DNA of 64,000 nt from Closterium sp. Naga37s-1 (GCA_947471745.1 CANJKZ010000929.1:992001-1056000); one strand, 5' to 3'. Positions 35,021-45,106 are shown, numbered from the stretch's first letter. Made by a program: numbers and translations. Notes: generated by a model not told the origin, from the letters alone.

Positions 35021-35533
35021 CTCACTAGCACCTAGAGCAGCAACCTCTATACCGGGGTCGTACTGCACACACAGGTAACAGTCACTCTCAGCACCACCAG
35101 GCAAAGAAGACATGGCAGTAAGGATGGCGTCATAGTCTAAAGCAAAGACAGCAACGCCCGACCTAAGCAACTCAATCCAGTGGGGGATCTCAGCCTCGTC
35201 GCCAAACTCTGTGCACCAGGCGTCAGTCAAATAGGAGAAGTAGCGGGACTGTGTGTGACCAGATGTCCCACAGGTCTCACCAGCTCGACGACCTGTGCGA
35301 ATGACGTATGGGCAGCGATCCGGACTCGGAGACGGCCCACACTGGTAAAGCCACTCACAAAGCTGCCGGGGCATAAGGGTCGGACGCCGCCGTAGCTGCA
35401 TCTGGCCACCGCCAGACACTCCGCACCAAACAGCGTCACAGTGACTGCTACTACGGCCGCCACCACTCCCATTGCTGCCATCACCGCCGTCACCACTCCC
35501 ACCGGTACGACAAGGTGAAGTCATGGCGGGCAA
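35021..35533 (-). pseudogene. gag: G-family gag C-terminus (element E)
   Basis: From 35533 on the minus strand: a Gly/Ser-rich start, then GGQMQLRRRPTLMPRQLCEW (the LREWY-type module). A variant zinc motif follows, CPYVIRTGRRAGETCGTSGH, whose fourth ligand position is Tyr instead of Cys (SRYF). YLTDAWCTEFGDEAE and LDYDAILTAMSSLPG come next. It then leads into ALGASEAA and, beyond the TRIM, into protease. The N-terminal gag domain seen in element I (59486) is absent. Confidence 0.75.
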
Positions 35534-35744
35534 GCTAGGAGGAGCGCGACCTCTAGGGAAGTACGGAGTAAAGGCAGTAGCACGAGTAGCAGCAGCAGCA
35601 GTAAGAGCAGCAGGGCGGCGCGTGGCCAGAGCAGGGCGGCGCGCGACCAGAGCAAGGCGGCGCGCGGCCAGAGCAGGGCAGTAGTAGGCAGCAGAGGGCA
35701 GTAGCTCCTAGGGCAAAAGCACCTAGGGCCTTTTTTTTTTTGTT

Positions 35745-36300
35745 TAGCAGGGCGCTGGCGCAGGGCAGGGCGCTGGCGCAGGGCAAGGCGCTGGCGTAGG
35801 GCAGGGCGCGTGCGCAGGTCAGGGCGCTGACGCAGGGCAGAGCGCCAGCGCGCAGAGGGCAGGGCGCTGGCGCAGGGCAGGGCGCTGGCGCAGGGCAGGG
35901 CGCTGGCGCAGGCTGCAGCAGTGCGTGATGCGAGGGGCAGCAGAGCGCGACGCGACGGGCTGCCTTAGGGCGCGACGCGCGGGCTGCAGCAGAGCACGAC
36001 GCGCGGGGCAGCAGCGTGCGACTCGTGGGCTGCCATAGGGCGCGACGCGCGGGGCAGCAGCGCGCGACGCCCGGGCTGCCGTAGGGCGCGACGCACAGGG
36101 CAGCAGCGCTGGCGTAGGGCAGGGCGCAGGCACAGGGCAGGGCGCTGACGCAGGGCAAGGCGCCGGCGCAGGGTAGGGCGCTGGCGCATAGCAGGGCGCT
36201 GGCGCAGGGTGACGCGAGGCAGGGCAGGGCAGGGGCGTGCGCGAGGCAGCGCGACGCGGGGCAAGGCAGGGCGTGCGCGGGGCAGCGCGACGCAGGGTAG
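35745..36300 (-). repeat. GC-rich tandem array in E leader
   Basis: Imperfect units around GGGCAGGGCGCTGGCGCA (18 bp) and a second type around GGGCTGCAGCAGAGCGCGACGC, alternating between the PBS and the gag remnant. Next to it is a T-run (35731-35741). No convincing protein. Confidence 0.75.
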
Positions 36301-36385
36301 TGGGGTAATGCAGTAACCGCAGTCGGAAGCTAAGAATGGCGGGCCCGAAAAAAAACGGTCCTACGGACCTACTGCTTTGATACCA

Positions 36386-36518
36386 TATCAAGATAGCAAG
36401 TAGGAATGACTGCATTGAATAAAATGTGGGTACAAGTACTAACCCTAACTTTGGGTTGTACCCCATGTGGGCCATCTCACTATAGCCCACACAGAACTAA
36501 CACATATACAGTTTGACA
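36386..36518 (-). repeat. Short 5' LTR and PBS of element E
   Basis: 133 bp on the minus strand from TGTCAAACTG. Shares GGGGTACAAC and TACTTGTACCCA blocks with the other G-family LTRs. PBS TGGTATCAAAGCAG lies at 36372-36385. The outer flank is ACTAA. Confidence 0.75.
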
Positions 36519-37291
36519 ACTAATGCGTCAAGGTATTGCCAGCCAAATCGCAGGATACGGTTGGTCCACATGGCAGGATTTCATGCGTCGATCAGATTCT
36601 AATCCGACGGTTGTCTTTAGAGTACGATTATTGCCACGTCAGCCTTTTCGAGCTTCAACTCGAGTACATCGTACGTCACGTGACGTTGTCGTGACACGTT
36701 CACAGAGGTTGCTCAAAACAGACGGGAAAGTTGGTTTACTGTATACCAAGTCAGTTGCACCAATGTGTACAGTTAGTGACAGAAGAATGACAGAGAAGTT
36801 GCCTTGCAAGTGACGTTCGGTATGCTGTTTTAGAACCTTCACTTTTTTTTACCGGGGCAAAAAATACTGGGAAAGTTGCGAAAGGGTGTATTTTGATTAG
36901 CTTTTCGAACTTCCCATTTTCGCGATGATAACAACCGTTCAAGACAAGGATCTGGAGGTGCCAAGGAGTGCCCCGTAAAATTATGGCCTCGAGGAGCAAC
37001 CAATTCGCTCTCCTGGCCGGCTTACATGCAACTCCTGGACCCCAACATTCTTCCTCGTTCCCACTCCTCCCCCTCCCCCCCCCCCCCCCCCCCCACACCA
37101 AGAGATATTACACTTTTAAAGATGGGGTAGGCTAGGAAAGTAGCTCTGTTACCAGGTGTTATGAATGAACTTGCAGAGTGCGCAGATAAAACGAATAACA
37201 AGGTTGTGTTAAAAGTTTGACAAATAATGAATGTAGCGAGAATAAACAGGGGGAATCATAGTTAGGCGAGGAGGTTGGCGAGGATGGTTCG
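36519..37291. other. Host-like DNA left of element C
   Basis: No gene recognised. Contains a 20-C homopolymer at 37075-37094. The last five bases (GTTCG, 37287-37291) are the left TSD of element C. Confidence 0.6.
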
Positions 37292-37735
37292 TGTTGGGCT
37301 GAAAAACCCTTAGGATCTTTGCAGGGGTGAACTCTGGGTAGAGTTGGTGTAGTAGCGGAAGCGTTAATTAAAGAGTTGTGAACCACCTTGCGCTAGTATG
37401 TGAGGGCAAAGTAAGTTGATTAAAACAAAGAGATACAAGCTTTTATAAGAGTACAAGGAATACGAAGAGATACAGTTAATAACCGTTTTACTATTGCTGT
37501 TGCGGTTCGATACAGTGACGACTCGGGCAACTGCTCAATACCGAGTCAGTTGTTTGTCCTTGCTGTCGCGCTGAACTTTGTCAGGTCAAAGGTCGCTGAC
37601 CTTTGACTTTCGCGTAACCTCCAACAGTTACTTTCAACCTCCGAGGGTTGACTCGCCGGTGATTCGTTACTTCGTTTCTTTTGTGTCTTAGTGTTTCGAC
37701 ACGACAGAGGCGCTTAGGACCGATTGTTTCCAACA
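37292..37735 (-). repeat. 3' LTR of element C
   Basis: 444 bp. On the minus strand it carries TATAAAAG (37440-37447). The gag-pol stop (37714) lies inside it. Confidence 0.94.
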
Positions 37736-40700
37736 CTCCCCTTCGCTTCTGGAGTGTCGCTGACGTGGCTCTGTCCAGTCAGCAGCATGCAGTATTCGAA
37801 CTTCTGCTTTCCGAGCTTCTTGGTCAGGTAGTCAGCTGCCATCTCGGACGTGGGACAGTATGACAGCTCGAGCCTTCCCTTCTCGATCTCGTCCTTCACG
37901 AAGAAATATCGCAGGGCGATGTGTTTCGTCCTGTTCGCGAAGCCGTTCTTGTTGGCGATGCGAATTGCCGACTGGTTGTCGCAGAACAGGGTAAAGTTGG
38001 GTAACTCGGCTAACTTCGCTTCTTCCAGCAGCTCGCGAAGATAGAGTCCTTCCTTGGTGGCTGAGCAGAGTGCAATATATTCTGCTTCAGCTGACGAGAG
38101 AGCAATTAATTCCTGCTTGCTCGACTGCCAAGAGATAGGTCCGATAGGTTCGAGACGGTAGATGTAGCCGGTGCGGGAGCGCCTATTGTCGGAGTCGCCA
38201 GCGTGATCAGCGTCGACGTAGCCGATTAACTTAGTCGGTGTGGTTGCGTTCTTGTAGTAAGTTAGGCCGATCGTTGGGGTGCTGACGAAGTAGTGAAGAG
38301 CGCGGTCGAGCTCCGCCAGATGTTCTGCTTCAGGCTTCTTGAGGTAGGTGGCGAGCTGGCTTGCGGAGTATGAGAGGTCGGGGCGACAGGTGACGGCTGC
38401 GAAGAGAAGACATCCCAGCTTCTTCTGGTAGTCTCGTATGCCGGCGGGCTTGAGTAGAGCGGAGCTTCCTTTGTCGTTCCCTGCCGTGTAGCGGTATGGC
38501 GTGGAGATGGCTGTCGGTGTAAGCGTAAAGCGTTTGGCGATGGTGTCGGCATTTTTCTCGGCGCTGAGGTAGATCGCGTCCTCCTCTTCCCGGATGTTGA
38601 GGTCGAGGTACTGAGTGATGGTAGATGAAACTGTGAGCGTGAGATCTCGCTGCAGCTCCCCTTCGAACCAGGTAGTGATGCCGTCATTTGAGCCGATGTA
38701 AAGGAGATCGTCCACGTAGACGATTAATAGGATGTAGTCGTCGTTTTTTGTGAGCCGGTACATGCCTTGATCGTGCGGTAGTTGCTTGAAGCCGATGCGG
38801 ATGAGGCGAGCGTGCAGGTACTGTTGCCACAGTCGCGGAGCCTGGTAGAGTGACTTGAGTAGCTGGTAGACTTGGTTGGGTTCTCTGTGGGAGCCGTGCG
38901 GTAGCTCGACGAAAATTTCTGCATCAACAGGTGCGTAGAGAAACGCGTTCGCGACGTTAATTTGTCGCAGCTTCTTCTTCTTCATGGCGGCGATTGCGAG
39001 GAGAATGCGTAGTGAGGTGTGGCGGCTAACCAGAGCGAAAGTTTCGGTGAAGTCGCGTCTGTGTTCTTGGTCGAAGCCGCGTACAACCCAGCGAGCTTTA
39101 AATTTGTCAATGGTGCCGTCAGCCTTTGTCTTCACACGGAAGACCCACTTCCCGGTGAGCACTGTCTTATTCCGTGCCACGCCGATAGGAACCACTTTCC
39201 ACGTGTTGCGTTCCTCCAGTGCCTTCAGCTCCTTGTCCATAGCTTCGTGCCATTTTTCCTTATGCTCCCCCCCCAGAGCCTGTTGAACCGTCGCAGGCTC
39301 TTTAGGAGTGGCGGTGCCGTGGACTGCGGTGACGAGTCCGAGAGTTTGCAGTCCACTCTGTGAGTAGCGGGGAAGATTTGCGTCCTCGGGATAAGCTGCT
39401 TCATCTCCCGCTTCTGGATCAGGTATGAAGTTGGGTCCTACTCGTTCTGCTTCGTTGGTGTTGACTGTCGCAGGTGTTACGTAACCGTTGTCGGCGAAAT
39501 AGTAGAAGGTTTCGGCGTTGACACTTTCGCGAGGGTTATCTTCGTCCATGGGAACGTCGACGGAGCAGAACGGAAGAGGTCCGGCTTCTTCTGATGCGTT
39601 GTCCACATTCTGCTCGTCCCAGTCAGCTTCGTCCGCTGCTGGGGCGAAGGCTCGGTCACCGCGAAAACCACCTGTGGGATCTTGGTCTTCTTGCAGGTTG
39701 GCAAGGTATGTCTGGAGCGTGAGTCGTTCGTAGAAAATTACATCACGTGCTGCTACTGTTTCCTTGGAATGGACGTCGAAGATTTTCCACGCGTTGTAGT
39801 TCTTTTCGATTCCCAGGTGTAGTCCCCACTGTGCTCGTTGAGAAAATCGGCCCGCTCGTGCTGCTGGGGGTCGGTACTGTACCATGCATCCGAATAGTCG
39901 TAACATTTTTGTGCTGCCCTGTTTCCCTGTCCATAGCAGATGCGGTGATGCGTTGTTTGGAAGCGATGATGACGAGAGCAAGTTGTGTAGCATGACGGCG
40001 TGGTCCATTGCCGCAGGCCACTGGTGGTTGGGTAGCTGCATGCCACGTAACAGTTTGCGCATGCTGTTCTGCAAGGTCCTGTTCATTCTTTCTGCTACAC
40101 CTTGCTGCTGATGGGCGTAGGGAAGGGAGATGAGCCGCTTGATTCCCCTTTCCGCCAGGTACTGCTTGAATCGCTGAGAGTTGTATTCTCCTCCTCCGTC
40201 TGACTGGAAGCTTTTCAGTTTCACGCCCGATTCTCTCTCTGCTACTGGTAGCCAGGCAACGAAGGCTGCGAATGCCATGTCGCGGCTAGGGAGGTTTAGG
40301 TGCCAGACGTAACGGGTGGCGGCGTCGATGAAGGTGATTGTATAGTTGTATATTACTTGTCCTGGTTCCCGATTGTACAGGATGTCGCTATACACCTTCT
40401 CGAGTGGTGCGTACGCGGGTGCGCTCGGGTTGTGATGAGACGCAAACGGTCGATGTGGTAAGTCACCTTCAGGGCAGGTGAAGCACGTTCCGCGTACTCG
40501 TTGAAGTTCTCGTCCGTCGGTCAGTAGGAGTGAGTCCTTGTCGAGTACTCCTGCTCTTATCGTATTGTTTAATACTGTGTTGCTTGGGTGTCCCATCCTT
40601 GCGTGCCAGGTGCTTTCGTCGGCGCGATGTCCGGGTGATCGTCGGTACATATCGGAGTTGGAGTAGAAGTTGGCGGTGAAGTTGGCGCTACGATGAACTT

Positions 40701-43044
40701 CTTGTGGTGCTGGGTGTAGTTGTTGCGCGGGTGTCGGTGGTGTGTCGTCGATGAGGAGCGGTGTCGTTGAAGGACCAGCAATTGGTGTTGACGTTCCTGT
40801 TGCTGCCGTTGATGGTTCTGCTACTGCCGATGTTGTCTCTGCTGCTGCCGATGTTGTCTCTGCTGCTGCCGATGTTGTCTCTGCTGCTGCCGATATTGTC
40901 TCTGCTGCTGCTGATGTTGTCTGAATTGTTGCTAACGCCCTTGTTCTTTCTGCTTCAGGGATGGTGTGTGAATACCAGAAGCCTTCTGGACTGAAGTCTG
41001 GATCAAGGTCTGGAGGGTGTGTCCAGTTGGTGAAGTTAACGATGGCGTCGCTGTCGGCGGTGCCAAGATCAGGAACGAAATCAAGAACGAAGACGTTGTT
41101 CTTGAGGACCGCCTTGCCGGTGTAAAGTCCTCCTCTCCCGTGATACAGCTTGAATTCTTGGGTGGTGCTATCTGCTTCGAGGTGAATCCCTTTCGCCATT
41201 AGCTGACTGACGCTCAGTAAGTTGTAGCCGAGTCCCTCCGCGATTAGTACTTTTGACATCTGCAGTATAACGTTTGTTTCCCTTGACTGAAGTTGAACTA
41301 CGCCTTGTCGTCGTGTTCGCAGGTTATGATTGTTGGCGACTGTAATGACAACTTCGCGTTGAAGTTGGTGTTCTCGTTGAACGAAGCGTCCCGAGGAGCA
41401 CATGTGCTGTCCGCAGCAACTGTCCAAGAACCATGTGTCCTTTCCGGATGGTTCGCTTTGGGCGATGGCGGCGTATGTCGGGTTCGGCTGAAGTGACTCG
41501 CGGCGGGGTGTGGTTTCGTCGAGTTGTTCTTCCGGTGAGTAGTGTGGTGGTGACTCGGTGATGCAGGAGTCACTCAGCTTTGCCATGCAGCTGACGATGT
41601 TTCTTGCTCCTTGTGCAGATTGTCCCGTTGAAGTCGTTGAGGCTTGAATCTGGGTCGTGGGATTTGCTTGCGTTGAGGCGATTTGGCTGCTTGAAGGTCG
41701 AAGTTGCCGCTGTGGAGTTGTTGACTGTTGACGATCTGGGCAGTGCGTACGCGGGTGTCCTGAAGTTTTGCAGATGTGGCAGAACGGAGGTACTGGCTTC
41801 GGTTGTTGCTGCCGGTTGTTGTTGTTGTTGTAGCGTCGCTGAGTGTGGAACGCGAATTCCGGTGCTGATGTCTTCTTTTTGTGTCGTTCTTCTTGCAGGT
41901 CCATGTCTTGCTGCTCGGCGTGGATTTTGGCGCAGAGCGCTGCTTCAGAGATTCTTCCGTGAGCTCGGAGAATGGCCTTTGTGGCGCGCCATTGAGGACC
42001 GAGGCCGCCGATGATGACTGTCACGAAGGCGTCTTCAGAGATCGACCCTCCGCATCGAAGAAGCTTGTCGCGCAACTCGCGACATCGACTGATATACGCC
42101 ATTCCTTTCTCCCCTGGTTTCATTTCAACCGTTGTCAGTTGCGCCATTAACCGACTTTGGCTTACGCTGTCTGTTGCTTGATACAGGCTCTTCAGGTGGT
42201 TGTACGCGAGCTCCGCGGAGTTGCCGTAACCTCGGTAAGACCTTATGTTCTGCTGTTGAGTCGGGGTGATATTCCTCAGTAGGATCGTGTACGCCATCAT
42301 TGACTGATAGGTGTACTGCTGCTTCTCGTACTGTGTGCCGTTTGTTGGGTATGGCAGAGACCCGTCGAAGAACCCGAGTATCTGCGCGCCTTCCATCATC
42401 AGCTCGAACTCGAACGACCAGGTGAAGAAGTCCTTTCCATCGAAGGGTCTTGACGTCTGCATCTTCAGAACGTGTGCGAACTGCGACTGAAGTTGTAATG
42501 CGTCCAGTGATTTTTCTTGTCCAGGTGAAGGCTGTGGGTGTGGCATAAAGCTGATAGACCCGCGCTCGTACGGAGCAAAGGTAGGCTGCTGTTGTTGATT
42601 TCCTCGTGCATATGATGAGCCCTCGAGACTCATGGGTGTTGCTCCGTTGTTGTTGCTGTTGTGTGACTGCGCAGGTGCCGATTGCTGGTGTTGCTCGTAG
42701 AAGGACATGAAGGAGAAAAACTTCTCCATCATGCTCTGGTCGAAGTCTGCAGGTTGATTCGCGGGAGTCTCGGTAGATGTTGCTCTGGGTCTTGTTGCTG
42801 TGCCCTCCTCTGTCTGTAGGCCAGAGGCAGGAGGTGGAGTAGGAGTAGTGCCCTGGGAGCCGTTGGAGTTGCTCCTTTCCTTTTGTGTAGCCATGCTTGT
42901 TGATGTTGTCGGTATAGAAGTTGAATTCCCCCTGATAGCTCTCATACCATGTTGGGCTGAAAAACCCTTAGGATCTTTGCAGGGGTGAACTCTGGGTAGA
43001 GTTGGTGTAGTAGTGGAAGCGTTAATTAAAGAGTTGTGAACCAC
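37714..43044 (-). CDS. gag-pol: Copia gag-pol polyprotein, 1,776 codons
   Basis: One open frame starting inside the 5' LTR (43044) and ending inside the 3' LTR. Plausible starts are Met1, Met34 (42945, within the PBS) or Met51 (MATQKERSN, 42894). By residue: gag core about 190-400 (RPFDGKDFFTWSFEFELM); CCHC knuckle near 420 (CHICKTSGHPRTHC); protease near 540 (WFLDSCCGQHM, Cys where many families have Gly/Ala); integrase 800-1000 (HARMGHPSN, CFTC, SDILYN, FQSDGGGEYNS, QQGVAERMNRT, so D-D-E present); RT 1290-1500; RNase H from about 1610 (YVDADHAGDSDN, SSAEAEYIAL, CDNQSAIRIANK, AADYLTKKL). Two RT oddities: motif A reads QINVANAFL (Asn for the catalytic Asp), and SLYQAPRLW lacks the three residues of SLYGLKQAPRLW. 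The frame is intact, but RT activity is doubtful. Confidence 0.95.
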   Translation of the reverse strand: MVHNSLINASTTTPTLPRVHPCKDPKGFSAQHGMRAIRGNSTSIPTTSTSMATQKERSNSNGSQGTTPTPPPASGLQTEEGTATRPRATSTETPANQPADFDQSMMEKFFSFMSFYEQHQQSAPAQSHNSNNNGATPMSLEGSSYARGNQQQQPTFAPYERGSISFMPHPQPSPGQEKSLDALQLQSQFAHVLKMQTSRPFDGKDFFTWSFEFELMMEGAQILGFFDGSLPYPTNGTQYEKQQYTYQSMMAYTILLRNITPTQQQNIRSYRGYGNSAELAYNHLKSLYQATDSVSQSRLMAQLTTVEMKPGEKGMAYISRCRELRDKLLRCGGSISEDAFVTVIIGGLGPQWRATKAILRAHGRISEAALCAKIHAEQQDMDLQEERHKKKTSAPEFAFHTQRRYNNNNNRQQQPKPVPPFCHICKTSGHPRTHCPDRQQSTTPQRQLRPSSSQIASTQANPTTQIQASTTSTGQSAQGARNIVSCMAKLSDSCITESPPHYSPEEQLDETTPRRESLQPNPTYAAIAQSEPSGKDTWFLDSCCGQHMCSSGRFVQREHQLQREVVITVANNHNLRTRRQGVVQLQSRETNVILQMSKVLIAEGLGYNLLSVSQLMAKGIHLEADSTTQEFKLYHGRGGLYTGKAVLKNNVFVLDFVPDLGTADSDAIVNFTNWTHPPDLDPDFSPEGFWYSHTIPEAERTRALATIQTTSAAAETISAAAETTSAAAETTSAAAETTSAVAEPSTAATGTSTPIAGPSTTPLLIDDTPPTPAQQLHPAPQEVHRSANFTANFYSNSDMYRRSPGHRADESTWHARMGHPSNTVLNNTIRAGVLDKDSLLLTDGRELQRVRGTCFTCPEGDLPHRPFASHHNPSAPAYAPLEKVYSDILYNREPGQVIYNYTITFIDAATRYVWHLNLPSRDMAFAAFVAWLPVAERESGVKLKSFQSDGGGEYNSQRFKQYLAERGIKRLISLPYAHQQQGVAERMNRTLQNSMRKLLRGMQLPNHQWPAAMDHAVMLHNLLSSSSLPNNASPHLLWTGKQGSTKMLRLFGCMVQYRPPAARAGRFSQRAQWGLHLGIEKNYNAWKIFDVHSKETVAARDVIFYERLTLQTYLANLQEDQDPTGGFRGDRAFAPAADEADWDEQNVDNASEEAGPLPFCSVDVPMDEDNPRESVNAETFYYFADNGYVTPATVNTNEAERVGPNFIPDPEAGDEAAYPEDANLPRYSQSGLQTLGLVTAVHGTATPKEPATVQQALGGEHKEKWHEAMDKELKALEERNTWKVVPIGVARNKTVLTGKWVFRVKTKADGTIDKFKARWVVRGFDQEHRRDFTETFALVSRHTSLRILLAIAAMKKKKLRQINVANAFLYAPVDAEIFVELPHGSHREPNQVYQLLKSLYQAPRLWQQYLHARLIRIGFKQLPHDQGMYRLTKNDDYILLIVYVDDLLYIGSNDGITTWFEGELQRDLTLTVSSTITQYLDLNIREEEDAIYLSAEKNADTIAKRFTLTPTAISTPYRYTAGNDKGSSALLKPAGIRDYQKKLGCLLFAAVTCRPDLSYSASQLATYLKKPEAEHLAELDRALHYFVSTPTIGLTYYKNATTPTKLIGYVDADHAGDSDNRRSRTGYIYRLEPIGPISWQSSKQELIALSSAEAEYIALCSATKEGLYLRELLEEAKLAELPNFTLFCDNQSAIRIANKNGFANRTKHIALRYFFVKDEIEKGRLELSYCPTSEMAADYLTKKLGKQKFEYCMLLTGQSHVSDTPEAKGSVGNNRS
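40824..40923 (-). repeat. 21-bp in-frame minisatellite in gag-pol
   Basis: Five near-identical 21-bp units encode repeated AAAETTS residues between protease and integrase of element C. The length is a multiple of three, so the frame is kept. Confidence 0.85.
42938..42949 (-). promoter_or_regulatory. Primer-binding site of element C
   Basis: TGGTATGAGAGC directly after the 5' LTR. It differs by one base from the common initiator-tRNA-Met PBS TGGTATCAGAGC. Confidence 0.85.
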
Positions 43045-43395
43045 CTTGCGCTAGTATGTGAGGGCAAAGTAAGTTGATTAAAACAAAGAGATACAAGCTT
43101 TTATTAGAGTACAAGGAATGCGAAGAGATACAGTTAATAACCGTTTTACTATTGCTGTTGCGGTTCGATACAGTGACGACTCGGGCAACTGCTCAATACC
43201 GAGTCAGTTGTTTGTCCTTGCTGTCGCGCTGTACTTTGTCAGGTCAAAGGTCGCTGACCTTTGACTTTCGCGTAACCTCCAACAGTTACTTTCAACCTCC
43301 GAGGGTTGACTCGCCGGTGATTCGTTATACTTCGTTTCTTTTGTGTCTTAGTGTTTCGACACGACAGAGGCGCTTAGGACCGATTGTTTCCAACA
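42950..43395 (-). repeat. 5' LTR of element C
   Basis: 446 bp. The TATA position reads AATAAAAG (43098-43105) where the 3' LTR has TATAAAAG, so the promoter copy itself carries a TATA substitution. Confidence 0.94.
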
Positions 43396-43400
43396 GTTCG

Positions 43401-45090
43401 GAAGGGTTGTGATTGTCGCGCGGCCCACGTGGTTGTACTCGCTAGGGAGTGCTACAGTAATTGTTTGTGAATCCTTACACCTCCCAAGTGGTTTTGTATT
43501 TCAGGGTTCGGGTTGTACCTACGCGTTGTAAAGTAATCCGACTTCTTTTGGAGTGGAAAACGTCTATTTTTTTCAACAGTGTAGGGAATTTTCTTGACAC
43601 GCCTTTTTGCACACCTCAGCAACGCGTACAAGTCTGACCGTTTTTTCGTCCGTTACTGGTTAACGGTGTTCGCCACTTCGCGCGTCACGTTTCTTAAGGG
43701 CGTGTCCGAAGTGAAACGTCGATGGATTCGGCGGATGTTGGCGAATCCTGACGGTTGGAATCCTCGATCCGAGGGCTGATATTCATCGACAGCCCCAAAC
43801 GGATGTCAGCGGATGTCGACGTTTCACTTCGGACACCCCCTAAACCACGCACTGCTGGACCTCGGCCGTCGGCCTACACTTCAGAGGTCGCTATTGCTGA
43901 TGAGGGACAAATCAGTTTCAGATGAACGTACGGGCGCGACACGCTCGCACGTATTCCAACAGAGAGACCTCCACCCCAAAAAAGACAGCGCAGAACTTGC
44001 CCACCACGACACAACCCTCCACCCCATGGCGCACGTCTGTCAGATGCATTTTCACACGAAGATTTTTTTCCGCAATACACGACTGCGCAAATATAGGCTA
44101 ATAAATTAGACTGAGCCCGAGTTTCGACCAAGGAAGGTGTCGCGGCGCGGTTTCTTGAAGCTACTTAGGAAATTCAGGAAGCATTCCCCGCGCCGCCAAT
44201 ATCGATCTCTTTGTCTCTCTCTAAACGTACTGTATCTAGAGTCCGACAGAGACAGGGTCACACTCCTCACAAGCTATCTCAACTCAACCTGTTTTTGCCG
44301 TGCTGGATCGCTTGCGGCGTGAAAGGCGACAAGCCGAGTTTCAATGACGCATTATCGTACTCCAGATAGACCCGCACCGTTGTCAAGCTAACCGACAAGG
44401 GGGATGTGTCGTTAGTGGATCCAGCCTGCCTTTGCCGTGGCTTGCTGGCCACTCGAGCCTCTGTTTTTGGAGGGAGTGAAGCCTTGCTGGCCCACGCCGT
44501 ACATAGTAGTACTATAGTATTCTCAAGACTCACACGGCGGAACTCACACAGAGCCAGAAATATGTCTCGCTGGCTCACACACGAGTCGTCTTAACGTCTT
44601 CAAGATCCACGCAGAGCCAGAAGTATGCCTCGCTGGCCGTTCGGCGGCGCCTGCGCGGAGAGGCGCGCGCCTGCTTTTCCGCGCGCTAGCGGCGCACATT
44701 CCGTTTCCAAGTCGTCCAGCCTTCCGCAAGTTATAGCTGAGGGAAGAAAGCCCGGCGGGGGAGAAAAGCCTCGTTGTAGCTTCCAAACCCGGCCAGCTCC
44801 CGCAGGAAGTACGCGCCGCCGATGGTCAACTTTCCGCCTCCCACCAGGAAGTTCCCCCCCTCCCGTTCGATGCGCGAACCGGCGGAGGTTAAGCTTTATC
44901 CGCAGAGAAAATGCTTTCATCGCGAATTGATAGGCGGACACCACTGCTAGTGCTAGCGCAGTTGAGGGGTGCCATGAGCTTTGGGGTCTGGTCCCGGCGG
45001 TACATAAGGGGAAGGCCTCTCAGGGGGAGGGTTCTGAAGGGAGGGGGGAAGGAGGGGAAGAAGGGAAGGGGGAAGGATGGCGGGAGTCCG
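43401..45090. other. Host DNA upstream of the EGF-repeat gene
   Basis: No coding gene recognised apart from the MITE at 43698-43840. A short direct repeat (AGAGCCAGAARTATGYCTCG) occurs near 44550 and 44614. Confidence 0.6.
43698..43840. mobile_element. Tourist-like MITE
   Basis: 143 bp with terminal inverted repeats of 25 bp (24 match), beginning GGGCGTGTCCGAAGTGAAAC and ending with the complement, flanked by a TAA duplication (43695-43697 and 43841-43843). TIRs starting GGG and a 3-bp TAA/TTA TSD fit PIF/Harbinger-derived (Tourist) MITEs. No coding capacity. Confidence 0.8.
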
Positions 45091-45098
45091 TCGCATAG

Positions 45099-45106
45099 TA
45101 TAAAAG
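45099..45106 (+). promoter_or_regulatory. TATA box of the EGF-repeat gene
   Basis: TATAAAAG in a GC-rich setting about 730 bp before the start codon at 45827. It implies a start of transcription near 45130 and a leader containing the minisatellite. No other TATA lies closer. Confidence 0.5.

Larger units (their letters stand above)
37292..43395 (-). mobile_element. Complete Ty1/Copia element C
   Basis: 6,104 bp. LTRs 37292-37735 (444 bp) and 42950-43395 (446 bp), ends TGTTGG/CCAACA, perfect 5-bp TSD GTTCG (37287-37291 and 43396-43400). PBS lies next to the 5' LTR and PPT (GAAGCGAAGGGGAG, 37736-37749) next to the 3' LTR. The LTRs differ by four substitutions and one 2-bp indel, so insertion is recent. 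A single gag-pol frame spans the interior. Confidence 0.96.

Noticed and set aside
35553..36490. Cys/Ala/Pro-rich minus-strand frames of about 200 codons near the E leader
   Set aside because: Read-through of the GC-rich array. Several overlapping frames are equally open, with no homology or start context.
11103..36518. A single original G element joining the 3' LTR at 11103 and the 5' LTR at 36386
   Set aside because: The LTRs are strongly diverged, the flanks do not match as a TSD, and the integrase-hinge would be duplicated.
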